From positions 1-57,776 of the forward strand of contig CAMHLZ010000020.1 in the NCBI GenBank assembly GCA_946186125.1: DNA of 57,776 nucleotides, in the 5' to 3' direction. The DNA comes from an uncultured Lachnospira sp. GTDB lineage: Bacteria; Bacillota; Clostridia; Lachnospirales; Lachnospiraceae. Within the stretch, counting starts at the first letter, position 1. Each line of letters starts with the position of its first letter. Position numbers and translations under genes: made by a program. Below are positions 8,672 to 17,137 of this stretch, piece after piece. The notes under the pieces are model-generated. The model saw only the letters and a program-made list of their open reading frames with translations. It made no database searches and had not been told where the DNA came from.

Positions 8672-11050
8672 ATGAAAAAGCTAAGACATCTTACAGGGAT
8701 GGTTATGATATTGCTAATAGTTATCTTCATGAATCTGGGAGTCCAAAAAGTACAGGCAGAAGTATATAGCGGGACCTGTGGTGCTACGGAAGAAGATGAT
8801 GTGCGCTGGACATTTGACACCGACAGTGGATTGGTGTATATAAGCGGTCACGGAAAGATGCGGGATTGGAATTGGGAAACTGAAGCCAGAGATGTATGGC
8901 GGCTGTATAAGAGCCATATGCAGGCTGTTATCGTTGAAAATGGTGTTACCCATATAGGCAATGCAGCTTTTTTCAGTTGTGTTACACTAAAATATATATA
9001 TCTTCCGACTACCATAGAATCGTTGGGAGACTATTGCTTTAAAAATTGCAAATCTCTTGTGGGAATCAATGTATCCGGAAAGGTAACATACATAGGAAGT
9101 TATGCGTTTGGAGACTGTAGAAACTTCAGATATATTGAGTTGCAGGAAGGTCTTGAGACTATTGGACAGGGTGCCTTCAAGGACTGTGTTGTTCTTAAGA
9201 AGATAACTCTTCCGTCTACTCTTAAGAAGATATCTGCTAATGCGTTTATGAATTGTTACGAACTTGAGGATTTAAAACTGCCTTCAAATCTTCAAGAAAT
9301 AGGAAAACTTGCATTCAGGGACTGCTGTTCATTGAAGAAACTTGAATTACCGTCCGGTGTGAAAAGTATTGGAAATGGAGCATTCAGGAATTGCACATCA
9401 TTGAGTGTGATAGAACTTCCTTATAACCTTACGCAGATTACTTCGGTTCTGTTTGACGGATGCACGAATTTAAGATATGTCCACATACCGTCATCGGTTA
9501 CTTCAATAAGTGAAGATGTATTTGCAGGATGCGACAGGGAATTGATGGTAAATATCGATGATTATTACTTTGCGGCTGATTTAAAAAAATATTGTGAAGA
9601 CAGTGGTGTCAGAAGTATGATAACCACACATCAGTATAATGGATTTATCTATAATATATATGATGGAAAAGCCGTTATAACCGGATATAACGGAAATGCG
9701 TGGAATATGAAAATTCCTGAATGTATTGACGGAGCACCGGTTACAGCCATTATGTCTAAGACATTTGAAGGCGATTATAATCTCGTTACCCTTGAACTTC
9801 CGTCTACGTTGGAAAAGATAGGCACAAAAGCATTTTATAAATGTTATTGCCTTGTGGAAATATTGAATCACAGTGCGTTGGAATTAAGTGTCGGTGCATC
9901 GGACAATGGCGGGGTCGCATCGTCTGCGCTTAATATCAGAAAAAGCACGGAGGAACCAAGTGTAGTGTCGATAGATACAAATAAATTGATTTATGCAGGA
10001 AATAAAAAAATTAAATACATTGTCGGATATTTAGGAAATGCTGAGTCTTTAGTATTGCCGGACAGTTATATTGATGCTGCCGGTGAGACCGTAAACGCAT
10101 ATGCTATAATGAAATACGCATTTTATAACAAATCAATTAAAGAGGTTGATTTGGGAAATGCTGTTACGGAAGTGGGAAGTTCATCATTTTCAAATTGCAC
10201 AAACCTGCAGAAAGTACAGATCAGGGATTCGATTAACCTGATAGGCGTAAATGTTTTCAATCAGTGTAGTGATGAGCTTGAAATAGTTTGCTACGAAGAA
10301 AGCTATGCACAAAAGTATGCTGAGGAAAACTCATACCGTTATACAATAGTAGAAAGACCACCTGTAAATGTTGAAGAATGCATCGTTACATTGAGTCAGG
10401 AAGTGCTTGAATGGGGCGGAGGCGAGACAAAACCTGATGTGTCTGTAACACACGGTGAGACGGTATTAGTGCCTGATGTGGATTATACAGTAGAATATAC
10501 AGATACGAATGCATTGGGATTGACATCGTTAACTGTTACGGGTATAGGAAAATACACGGGTACGGTTACAAAAGAATACACAGTTATAGTTGAGAGTGAA
10601 CACACTTATCTGATTGGAGATTATCAGATGAAAGTAACTAACCTGAACTCTGACTTTAGCGGAGGCAGCGTTGTTGTTACGGGATGCGGCAATAATAATC
10701 TGAAAAATGTGGAAATTCCTGACAATATTGTCATTATGGATACTCTATTTACTGTTGAGGGAATAGAAGATAATGCGTTTGCAAAGTGCTCTTCAGTGCA
10801 AAGTGTTGTAATCGGAAAAAATATCAAAAGAATAGGTGATTATGCATTTTATAAATGTAAAAATCTTAAGAAAATTGTGGTATATACAAAAAAAATTGAG
10901 TATTTTGGAGAAAACTCGATAAAAAATATTCGTTATGACGCAAAAATATATGTTATGAAATCAAGAAAAAAAAGATATGCAAAATATTTATTTACAGAGC
11001 GGACCGGATATAGTGCCACTATGAAAATTAAAGATATTGAGTCTATGTAG
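8672..11050 (+). CDS. Secreted BspA-type leucine-rich repeat protein
   Basis: A signal peptide (basic start, hydrophobic core, cut near VQA-29) precedes about nine LRR_5 repeats of roughly 23 residues (about 85-300), each built on A(F)xxCxxLxxIxLPxxLxxIG. Further repeats lie near 385-405, 505-560 and 735-765. Between them, about residues 595-665, is an Ig-like module (DYTVEYTDTN...TVTGIGKYTGTVTKEYTV) common in Lachnospiraceae surface proteins. There is no LPXTG or other clear wall anchor. The role is inferred to be binding to host or neighbouring surfaces. SD is AGAGGG before the ATG. Confidence 0.85.
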   Translation: MKKLRHLTGMVMILLIVIFMNLGVQKVQAEVYSGTCGATEEDDVRWTFDTDSGLVYISGHGKMRDWNWETEARDVWRLYKSHMQAVIVENGVTHIGNAAFFSCVTLKYIYLPTTIESLGDYCFKNCKSLVGINVSGKVTYIGSYAFGDCRNFRYIELQEGLETIGQGAFKDCVVLKKITLPSTLKKISANAFMNCYELEDLKLPSNLQEIGKLAFRDCCSLKKLELPSGVKSIGNGAFRNCTSLSVIELPYNLTQITSVLFDGCTNLRYVHIPSSVTSISEDVFAGCDRELMVNIDDYYFAADLKKYCEDSGVRSMITTHQYNGFIYNIYDGKAVITGYNGNAWNMKIPECIDGAPVTAIMSKTFEGDYNLVTLELPSTLEKIGTKAFYKCYCLVEILNHSALELSVGASDNGGVASSALNIRKSTEEPSVVSIDTNKLIYAGNKKIKYIVGYLGNAESLVLPDSYIDAAGETVNAYAIMKYAFYNKSIKEVDLGNAVTEVGSSSFSNCTNLQKVQIRDSINLIGVNVFNQCSDELEIVCYEESYAQKYAEENSYRYTIVERPPVNVEECIVTLSQEVLEWGGGETKPDVSVTHGETVLVPDVDYTVEYTDTNALGLTSLTVTGIGKYTGTVTKEYTVIVESEHTYLIGDYQMKVTNLNSDFSGGSVVVTGCGNNNLKNVEIPDNIVIMDTLFTVEGIEDNAFAKCSSVQSVVIGKNIKRIGDYAFYKCKNLKKIVVYTKKIEYFGENSIKNIRYDAKIYVMKSRKKRYAKYLFTERTGYSATMKIKDIESM

Positions 11051-11060
11051 ATATTACATG

Positions 11061-11088
11061 AAAAGCGGGCATTAAACTGTCCGTTTTT
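11061..11088 (+). terminator. Terminator after the LRR gene
   Basis: AAAAGCGGGCA pairs with TGTCCGTTTTT, using two G-T wobbles around a 6-nt loop. It lies 10 bases after the stop codon and its 3' arm ends in five T. Confidence 0.65.
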
Positions 11089-11106
11089 GCAGTTTGTTAC
11101 TATTGG

Positions 11107-11300
11107 GTTACTATTCACAGCTGATTACAGAAAATAAGTAGATTCGTCGTGCTTGCACGTAAGAAGCTGTTTATTTTCTGTAATCTTCCTGCTGTGAAGC
11201 AGGAACCTCTCCCGTAATGAGGATTTCAGGTGCGTAGCACCGAGAGAGCTGCAAAGCAGCGGGAAATCCGAATGTCGGGAGATGAGCTGTGAATAGTAAC
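11107..11300. mobile_element. 194-bp MITE with perfect 16-bp TIRs and 8-bp target duplication
   Basis: GTTACTATTCACAGCT at 11107-11122 is perfectly inverted at 11285-11300. ACTATTGG lies immediately outside both ends (11099-11106 and 11301-11308), an exact 8-bp target-site duplication. The interior holds several perfect hairpins: ATTACAGAAAATAA/TTATTTTCTGTAAT, CCTGCT/AGCAGG, GGTGC/GCACC and GCTGC/GCAGC. There is no coding capacity, so it must have been moved by a transposase encoded elsewhere. Confidence 0.9.
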
Positions 11301-11331
11301 ACTATTGGTTTAAAATGTTCTAAAATTCTTA

Positions 11332-11360
11332 TTGACAAAAGAATGTTTATACTATATCAT
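11332..11360 (+). promoter_or_regulatory. Promoter of the GntR/ABC operon
   Basis: TTGACA (11332-11337), a 17-bp spacer and TATCAT (11355-11360). The operator-like palindrome begins at the next base. Confidence 0.75.
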
Positions 11361-11380
11361 TGTATTAATCAAGTAATACA
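11361..11380. promoter_or_regulatory. Palindromic operator for the GntR regulator
   Basis: TGTATTA and TAATACA form perfect 7-bp arms around a 6-bp centre. The site lies between the -10 box and the SD of the GntR gene, where a bound repressor would block initiation. Autoregulation by the YtrA-type protein is inferred. Confidence 0.7.
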
Positions 11381-11398
11381 ATGGAAGGTGTGAATGTT

Positions 11399-11782
11399 AT
11401 GGCTTGGGAATTTGATAATGACAGACCTATTTATGCTCAGATATTGGAGTATATTATGGTGGATATTGTTTCCGGAAAGTATAATCCGGGAGATAAGCTT
11501 CCTTCGGTAAGAGAACTGGCTCAGACAGCGGCGGTTAATCCGAATACGATGCAGAAGGCATTGACTGAGCTCGAAAGAATGGGCATGGTGCACACTGAAC
11601 GTACCGCAGGAAGATATATTACTGAAGATTTGGAAAAAATACAGAGGGCCAGATTAAACATAGCTAAAAAACATGCAGTTGTTTTTATAAAAAAGATGAA
11701 AGAATTGGGTTACTCAAAAACAGAAATAAATGATTTATTACAAAAACATATTGAATTATGGGAGGCTGAGGTAAATGGATAA
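11399..11782 (+). CDS. GntR family regulator, YtrA type
   Basis: The short 127-residue protein has an N-terminal winged helix (DRPIYAQILEYIMVDIVSGKYNPGDKLPSVRELAQTAAVNPNTMQKALTELERMGMV). It has only a small helical tail instead of a full effector domain, as in the YtrA subfamily that controls ABC transporters. I choose ATG 11399 because GGAAGGTG at 11383-11390 is a well-spaced SD for it. The in-frame ATG at 11381 lies within that SD. Its stop overlaps the ATPase start by 8 bp, indicating translational coupling. Confidence 0.9.
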   Translation: MAWEFDNDRPIYAQILEYIMVDIVSGKYNPGDKLPSVRELAQTAAVNPNTMQKALTELERMGMVHTERTAGRYITEDLEKIQRARLNIAKKHAVVFIKKMKELGYSKTEINDLLQKHIELWEAEVNG

Positions 11783-12476
11783 CATTATATGGGAATGCGA
11801 AAAGTTATCGAAAAGGTACGGCAAAAAGGTTGCATTAGACGGAATAGATCTGCGACTTGAAAAGGGAAAAATTATCGGGCTTTTAGGTCCTAACGGAAGC
11901 GGCAAGACCACTCTGATTAAGCTTTCTAATGGTTTGCTTGCGCCGTCACGCGGAAAAATCAGAATCGATGGACATAACATAGGCGTGGAAACAAAAAAAG
12001 TAGTGTCATATCTTCCGGAGAGAACATATCTTGAAGATGGACTTAAGGTGTATCAGATAGTAGAACTGTTCCAAGATTTTTATGAGGATTTCGATGCTTC
12101 TGTAGCATATGATATGCTTAAGGATCTGAAGATAAATCCTGAATTAAGACTTCGTACATTATCGAAAGGTACAAAAGAGAAGGTTCAATTAATACTTGTT
12201 ATGAGCAGAAGAGCAAAATTATACATGCTTGATGAACCTATAGGCGGGGTTGACCCGGCAGCCAGAGATTATATTCTTGAAACGATAATTAAGAATTATA
12301 ATCCTGAAGCTTCGATAGTTATTTCGACACATTTGATACATGATATAGAGACGATACTTGAAGATGTCGTATTTATACAGGATGGGCATATATTATTGCA
12401 CAAATCGGTAGATGAGATCAGAGAAGAAGAAGGAAAATCAATAGATGAGTACTTCAGGGAGGTATACAGATGTTAG
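11775..12476 (+). CDS. ABC transporter ATP-binding protein
   Basis: This 233-residue nucleotide-binding domain powers the permease encoded next. Walker A is GPNGSGKTT (about residues 38-46), the signature region is LSKGTKEKVQL and Walker B is LYMLDEPIGGVD, followed by the H-loop STHL. The signature LSKGT replaces LSGGQ, which is common in the YtrB/EcsA-like export ATPases paired with YtrA regulators. The start overlaps the regulator gene and the end overlaps the permease start. The substrate is unknown; cell-envelope stress or peptide export is a family-based guess. Confidence 0.92.
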   Translation: MDNIIWECEKLSKRYGKKVALDGIDLRLEKGKIIGLLGPNGSGKTTLIKLSNGLLAPSRGKIRIDGHNIGVETKKVVSYLPERTYLEDGLKVYQIVELFQDFYEDFDASVAYDMLKDLKINPELRLRTLSKGTKEKVQLILVMSRRAKLYMLDEPIGGVDPAARDYILETIIKNYNPEASIVISTHLIHDIETILEDVVFIQDGHILLHKSVDEIREEEGKSIDEYFREVYRC

Positions 12477-13261
12477 GAAAGATAATAAAATATGAATTTA
12501 AGGCAACAAGTAAAAATTATTTGATATCATTTTTAGCTGTAATAGCGTTATCCGCATTATCAGGACTGATTCAATATCTGCCTGAGGATGTAGCTATCTT
12601 TGCATTGATAAAAGGGGCTGTATATTTTGTGTATTTTGCACTGGTTGTGATGATGCCTACGGCAGTTATGATAGCACTTGGAGTGCGTTTCTTTAAATCG
12701 ATGCTGAGTGATACTGCATATTTTACACATACGATTCCTGTAGGTAAAAAAACATTGATAAACGGTAAGATTGTTTCAGGCGTGATATGGATGGTATTAT
12801 CATTTGTTGTTGTGATTGTATCCGTTGCAGTTATGGTTATGTTTGCTTCATATAGCTCTGAAATGGCAAAACACTTGAGAGAGATAATTGATGCTATCAG
12901 AGATATTAGAATACCGTCTGAGTATATTTCTACAGTATTTATTGTTGTTATATTAAGTATTGTAGCTGTATTTGTAACTGTATTGCATATATATGCTTCT
13001 GTAGCTATGGGACAGATTTTGACAAGTCACAAAAAAATTGGAGCAGTTGTATTTTATGTAATATTAAGATATGTAGCATCTGTCATTATGACAGCCGGAA
13101 TGTTTGTGATTCTGAATGCCATGGATATGCTTGAAAGCAATTTTGACAACGCGTCGGATTTAAACATATTATTACTACTCATAATGTTGTTCATGGTGAT
13201 ATTTGGTGTAATTTGCTATGTTATTACATATGAGAAATTCAATAAATTTGATTTGGATTAA
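12470..13261 (+). CDS. ABC transporter permease
   Basis: The 263-residue integral membrane protein has about six hydrophobic segments (near residues 17-38, 45-73, 99-125, 158-183, 195-215 and 232-255). This is the ABC-2-like layout of permeases encoded beside YtrA regulators. The N-terminal KIIKYEFKATSKNYLISFLAVIAL is typical of the group. The start overlaps the ATPase stop by 7 bp, so the three genes form one coupled operon. The transported compound cannot be told from the sequence. Confidence 0.85.
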   Translation: MLGKIIKYEFKATSKNYLISFLAVIALSALSGLIQYLPEDVAIFALIKGAVYFVYFALVVMMPTAVMIALGVRFFKSMLSDTAYFTHTIPVGKKTLINGKIVSGVIWMVLSFVVVIVSVAVMVMFASYSSEMAKHLREIIDAIRDIRIPSEYISTVFIVVILSIVAVFVTVLHIYASVAMGQILTSHKKIGAVVFYVILRYVASVIMTAGMFVILNAMDMLESNFDNASDLNILLLLIMLFMVIFGVICYVITYEKFNKFDLD

Positions 13262-13268
13262 AAAACGC

Positions 13269-13297
13269 TTGCAATAATAAAAGGATTATGGTAGACT
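13269..13297 (+). promoter_or_regulatory. Promoter of rpsF-ssb-rpsR
   Basis: TTGCAA (13269-13274), a 17-bp spacer and TAGACT (13292-13297). This gives a leader of about 70 nt before rpsF. Confidence 0.65.
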
Positions 13298-13327
13298 AAA
13301 AAACTGTGATATATGAAAATATCCTTG

Positions 13328-13347
13328 TTCCGGGCTGAGTCCGGGAC
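13328..13347 (+). promoter_or_regulatory. Putative S6:S18 autoregulatory hairpin
   Basis: TCCGGG pairs with the later TCCGGGA around a CTGAG loop, leaving one bulged G and a CCG trinucleotide on the 3' arm. It sits just before the rpsF ribosome-binding site. A CCG-containing bulged stem is the known binding motif by which the S6:S18 complex represses its own mRNA. The motif is short, so the match is suggestive only. Confidence 0.4.
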
Positions 13348-13373
13348 CAGAGACCAAAAGGAGGTAAAAAAGC

Positions 13374-13667
13374 ATGAACAAATATGAATTAGCAGTAGTT
13401 GTAAGTGCAAAACTTGAAGATGATGAAAGAGCAGCAACTGTTGAAAAGGTAAAAGAGCAGATTGCTCGTTTTGGCGGAACAGTTACAGCCGTTGATGAAT
13501 GGGGTAAGAAGAGATTAGCTTACGAAGTTCAGAAGATGAAAGAAGCTTTCTATTATTTTGTACAGTTTGAGACAGACAACGCAGATTGCCCTAATTCTGT
13601 AGAAAAACAGATTAGAATTATGGAAAATGTCATCAGATTTTTATGCGTAAAGAAAGAAGAGGCATAA
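13374..13667 (+). CDS. rpsF: 30S ribosomal protein S6
   Basis: S6 pairs with S18 on the platform of the small subunit. The 97-residue protein begins MNKYELAVVVSAKLEDDERAA and contains the family segments VDEWGKKRLAYEVQKMKEAFYYFVQFE and VIRFLCVKKEE. A strong SD (AAAGGAGG) precedes the ATG. It is first in the conserved rpsF-ssb-rpsR operon. Confidence 0.98.
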   Translation: MNKYELAVVVSAKLEDDERAATVEKVKEQIARFGGTVTAVDEWGKKRLAYEVQKMKEAFYYFVQFETDNADCPNSVEKQIRIMENVIRFLCVKKEEA

Positions 13668-13700
13668 GAGTACAGACATATAGTAGAAAGAGGATGTTGT

Positions 13701-14159
13701 ATGAATAAAGCAATTTTAATGGGCAGGCTTACGAGAGACCCGGATGTCAGATATTCGCAGAACAGTGAGCAGCCTATGGCGATTGCAAGATTTACGCTTG
13801 CAGTTGATAGAAGGTTTAGCAGAAGAGATAATAATGGTGACCAGACAGCAGATTTTATATCATGTGTAGCGTTTGGTAAGACGGCCGAATTTATTGAGAA
13901 GTATGTACATCAGGGTACAAAGCTGGTAGCAGAAGGAAGAATTCAGACAGGAAGCTATACCAATAAGGATGGCGTTAAGGTTTACACAACAGATGTTGTG
14001 GTAGAGAATTGTGAATTTGCTGAAAGTAAAGCAGCAGCTGCCGGAAATGCTGATGTTTCATATCAGCCTTCAGCAAGACCTGAACCTGTTAGTGCGGCAG
14101 GAGATGGATTTATGAACATACCTGACGGAGTTGAAGACGAGGGATTGCCGTTCAACTAA
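13701..14159 (+). CDS. ssb: Single-stranded DNA-binding protein
   Basis: It coats single-stranded DNA during replication and repair and recruits partner proteins through its C-terminal tip. The OB-fold spans residues 1-105, with MNKAILMGRLTRDPDVRYS, ARFTLAVDR, FISCVAFGKTAEFI and KLVAEGRIQTGSYTNKDG. A flexible linker follows, then an acidic tip ending DEGLPFN, one residue longer than the usual DDDLPF. It lies between rpsF and rpsR as in most Firmicutes. Confidence 0.98.
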   Translation: MNKAILMGRLTRDPDVRYSQNSEQPMAIARFTLAVDRRFSRRDNNGDQTADFISCVAFGKTAEFIEKYVHQGTKLVAEGRIQTGSYTNKDGVKVYTTDVVVENCEFAESKAAAAGNADVSYQPSARPEPVSAAGDGFMNIPDGVEDEGLPFN

Positions 14160-14197
14160 ATGGAATATATAAAAGTTAGATGAAGGAGGAAAAAATT

Positions 14198-14467
14198 ATG
14201 CCATATAACAAGAATGAAAAAGGCGGAAACGATGCTCCAATTAAGAGAAGAACAAGCCATAGAAGAAAGAAAGTTTGCATTTTCTGTGGTGATAAAAATG
14301 GTGAGATAGATTACAAAGATGTTAATAAGTTAAAGAGATATGTCTCTGAGAGAGGTAAGATTCTTCCAAGAAGAATTACAGGAAACTGTGCAAAACATCA
14401 GAGAGCTCTTACAGTAGCTATTAAGAGAGCACGTCATATAGCTCTTATGCCATATACATTAGATTAA
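14198..14467 (+). CDS. rpsR: 30S ribosomal protein S18
   Basis: This S6 partner is 89 residues long. It carries cysteines in CIFC and in NCAKH, the zinc-binding form of S18. The conserved core [26 protein letters not shown] is complete. I choose ATG 14198 because AAGGAGG lies 8 bases upstream; the longer in-frame reading from 14180 would run through that SD. A strong terminator follows. Confidence 0.98.
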   Translation: MPYNKNEKGGNDAPIKRRTSHRRKKVCIFCGDKNGEIDYKDVNKLKRYVSERGKILPRRITGNCAKHQRALTVAIKRARHIALMPYTLD

Positions 14468-14486
14468 CATTAGATTGTATATAATC

Positions 14487-14517
14487 AGCCCTGCAGGAAT
14501 CCTGCGGGGCTTTTTTT
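14487..14517 (+). terminator. Terminator of the rpsF operon
   Basis: AGCCCTGCAGG pairs with CCTGCGGGGCT (with G-T wobbles) around AAT and is followed by seven T. Confidence 0.92.
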
Positions 14518-14592
14518 AAAAATTTACCCGCTATATCCGCTTGGCTTCATTAATAAAAATAAGAGGGGCTTTTAATTTGTAAAAATAAATGC

Positions 14593-14598
14593 TATAAT
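14593..14598 (+). promoter_or_regulatory. -10 box for gdpP
   Basis: A perfect TATAAT lies 38 bp before gdpP. No good -35 hexamer is visible at the usual distance (TTTTAA at best), so only the -10 is called. Confidence 0.45.
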
Positions 14599-14635
14599 AT
14601 AGATTGCGTTATTATAAGATTGGAGGATTAGAGTT

Positions 14636-16660
14636 ATGAAAAAACAGAAGATTAACGGAGGCTCTTTCTGGTATTATAAGATCCCGTTAATTTTGATTGT
14701 ATTTCTTATTCTGATAAATATCTGGATATATATATATGAAATTAAAACCGGTATAGTTATGAGCTGTATTGTGTTTTTGTATACTCTGGTTGAGTTTGTA
14801 TTATATCGATATACCAGAACCAGACGCGTTCAGGAAATGATAGAATTTGCTGAAGACTATGCACACGTACAAAAACAGCTTATAAATGATATTGAATTAC
14901 CGTATGGACTCATGGATCACACGGGAAAGATTATGTGGATGAATAATGAACTTGAAAGGGTTATAGAAGATAATACATTTAAGTATATATTTACACTTTT
15001 TCATGAGATAACGGAAGAAAGCCTTAAGTTTGAAGAGAGTAAGAAGACGTTTAACATAATGTATAAGGAACGTTATTATAGAATGGATATAGACATACTT
15101 GCGTTTGATGAGGATTTTAAAGAGAAAAATGATAACGATGAGAATATTATAGCTTTTTATTTATTTGATGAGACTGAAAAGGTAAAACTAAAAAAAGAGA
15201 TAGTTGACCAGAAGATGGTAGCCGGTCTGATTTATCTGGATAATTATGATGATGCCCTTCAAAGTGTGGAAGACGTAAGAAGGTCATTGTTGGGAGCATT
15301 GATAGAAAGACGGATTAATAAGTATTTTGCGACCATGAACGGAGTTGTAAAAAAGCTTGAGAAAGATAAATATTTTGTGGCGATACAACAAAAATACGTT
15401 TCGCAGCTGCAAAGTAATAAGTTCTCACTGCTTGATGAGATAAAGACGGTAAGCATAGGTAATGAAATGGCTGTTACCGCGAGTATAGGTCTTGGAGTGA
15501 ATGGAGAAAACTATGTCCAGAATTGTGAATATTCAAGAATAGCCATTGATCTTGCGCTTGGAAGAGGTGGAGATCAGGCTGTAATTAAAGACGGCGAAAA
15601 GATATATTTTTATGGTGGAAAAACGAAACAGGTCGAAAAAAATACAAGAGTAAAAGCGAGAGTAAAAGCACATGCTTTACGAGAATTGCTTGAGACAAAA
15701 GAAAAGGTTATTATAATGGGACATCAGTTAAGCGATATAGATGCTCTTGGAGCGGCCGTAGGTGTTTATAGAATATGCAAGACAATTAACAAAAGAGCAT
15801 ATATTGTGTTGAATGAGGTGACTACATCGTTAAGACCGATGTATGAAAGATTTGCCGAAAGCGAAGAATATGAGGAAGATTTGTTTATTCAAAGTTCCCG
15901 GGCAATAGAGCTTGTTGATGGTAATACTGCGGTAGTGGTAGTGGATGTAAACAGACCCAGTTATGTAGAATGTCCTGAATTATTGCATAAAGGGAAGTCT
16001 ATTGTTATATTAGATCATCACAGACAGAGCAGTGAAGTAATAGAAAATGCAGCTTTGTCGTATATAGAACCGTATGCCTCGTCTGCATCCGAGATGGTCG
16101 CAGAGATTCTCCAATATATACATGACGGAGTGAAGTTAAAACAGGCAGAAGCAGATGCCTTATATGGTGGAATTCTGCTTGATACACAGAATTTTTCGAA
16201 TGGTATGGGCGTGAGAACTTTTGAAGCAGCGGCATATCTGAAAAAAAATGGAGCGGATGTCAGTGGTGTAAGAAGGTTGTTCAGGGATGGCATTGACGAT
16301 ATAAAAGCACGTGCGGAAGCTATTAAGAATACCGAAATATATGAAGGGAAATATGCAATATCTGTTCTGAATGCTGTTGAACTTGATAGTCCGACAGTAG
16401 TGGGTGCACAGGCTGCGAATGAACTTTTAGGTATAAGGGACATATGTGCTTCATTTGTGGTTACTTACTACAGTGGCAGATCATATATTAGTGCGAGATC
16501 AGTTGATGAATTAAATGTACAGGTTATAATGGAAAAGCTAGGCGGCGGAGGCCATATGAATATCGCAGGTGCACAGCTTGAAAGTGATACCGGAGAAGCT
16601 GTACAGACGCTTAAATCAGTGTTAGATGAGATGATAGAAAATGGAGATCTGCCGGCTTAG
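14636..16660 (+). CDS. gdpP: Cyclic-di-AMP phosphodiesterase GdpP
   Basis: GdpP degrades the second messenger c-di-AMP and so controls potassium and turgor balance. Two N-terminal membrane helices (about 15-33 and 40-58) are followed by a PAS-like domain (about 75-190), a degenerate GGDEF domain (about 190-330, with no GGDEF active site) and the DHH/DHHA1 phosphoesterase domain (about 350-670). The catalytic motifs MGHQLSDIDALGAA, LDHHRQ and GGGGHMNIAGAQ are visible. At 674 residues it is the usual size. It is followed after 13 bp by rplI and then dnaB, a gene order conserved in Firmicutes. Confidence 0.95.
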   Translation: MKKQKINGGSFWYYKIPLILIVFLILINIWIYIYEIKTGIVMSCIVFLYTLVEFVLYRYTRTRRVQEMIEFAEDYAHVQKQLINDIELPYGLMDHTGKIMWMNNELERVIEDNTFKYIFTLFHEITEESLKFEESKKTFNIMYKERYYRMDIDILAFDEDFKEKNDNDENIIAFYLFDETEKVKLKKEIVDQKMVAGLIYLDNYDDALQSVEDVRRSLLGALIERRINKYFATMNGVVKKLEKDKYFVAIQQKYVSQLQSNKFSLLDEIKTVSIGNEMAVTASIGLGVNGENYVQNCEYSRIAIDLALGRGGDQAVIKDGEKIYFYGGKTKQVEKNTRVKARVKAHALRELLETKEKVIIMGHQLSDIDALGAAVGVYRICKTINKRAYIVLNEVTTSLRPMYERFAESEEYEEDLFIQSSRAIELVDGNTAVVVVDVNRPSYVECPELLHKGKSIVILDHHRQSSEVIENAALSYIEPYASSASEMVAEILQYIHDGVKLKQAEADALYGGILLDTQNFSNGMGVRTFEAAAYLKKNGADVSGVRRLFRDGIDDIKARAEAIKNTEIYEGKYAISVLNAVELDSPTVVGAQAANELLGIRDICASFVVTYYSGRSYISARSVDELNVQVIMEKLGGGGHMNIAGAQLESDTGEAVQTLKSVLDEMIENGDLPA

Positions 16661-16673
16661 ATAGGAGGAAAAA

Positions 16674-17123
16674 ATGGAAATAATATTACTAGAAGACGTT
16701 AAATCAGTTGGAAAAAAAGGTGATAAAGTAAAAGTAAGTGACAGCTATGGAAGAAACTGCCTTATCAAGAAAAAATTAGGTGTGGAAGCTACAGCTGTAA
16801 ATCTTAATGATTTGAAGCTGAAAAAAGCAAATGACGATAAAATTGCCAAAGAACAGCTTGATGCAGCGAAAAAACTTGCAGAAGAGATGAAAGAAATGTC
16901 TGTAGTTCTTAAGATGAAATCCGGAGAAGGTGGAAAGACATTTGGAACAATTTCTACAAAAGAAATAGCAAAAGCTGCAAAAGAGCAGTTAAACCTTGAT
17001 ATCGATAAAAAGAAAATAGCAATGGATGAACCTATTAAGACAATAGGGAACCATACAGTTTCCGTAAAACTTCATAAGGATGTGACTGCGAAACTGTCTG
17101 TTAAAGTTCAGGAAGATAAATAG
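16674..17123 (+). CDS. rplI: 50S ribosomal protein L9
   Basis: L9 is an elongated large-subunit protein that steadies the L1 stalk region. The N-terminal domain [31 protein letters not shown] matches the family. A long connecting helix (about 40-75) and a C-terminal domain with [17 protein letters not shown] follow. The length, 149 residues, is normal. SD is AGGAGG. Confidence 0.98.
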   Translation: MEIILLEDVKSVGKKGDKVKVSDSYGRNCLIKKKLGVEATAVNLNDLKLKKANDDKIAKEQLDAAKKLAEEMKEMSVVLKMKSGEGGKTFGTISTKEIAKAAKEQLNLDIDKKKIAMDEPIKTIGNHTVSVKLHKDVTAKLSVKVQEDK

Positions 17124-17137
17124 AAAGGGTATTGTAT

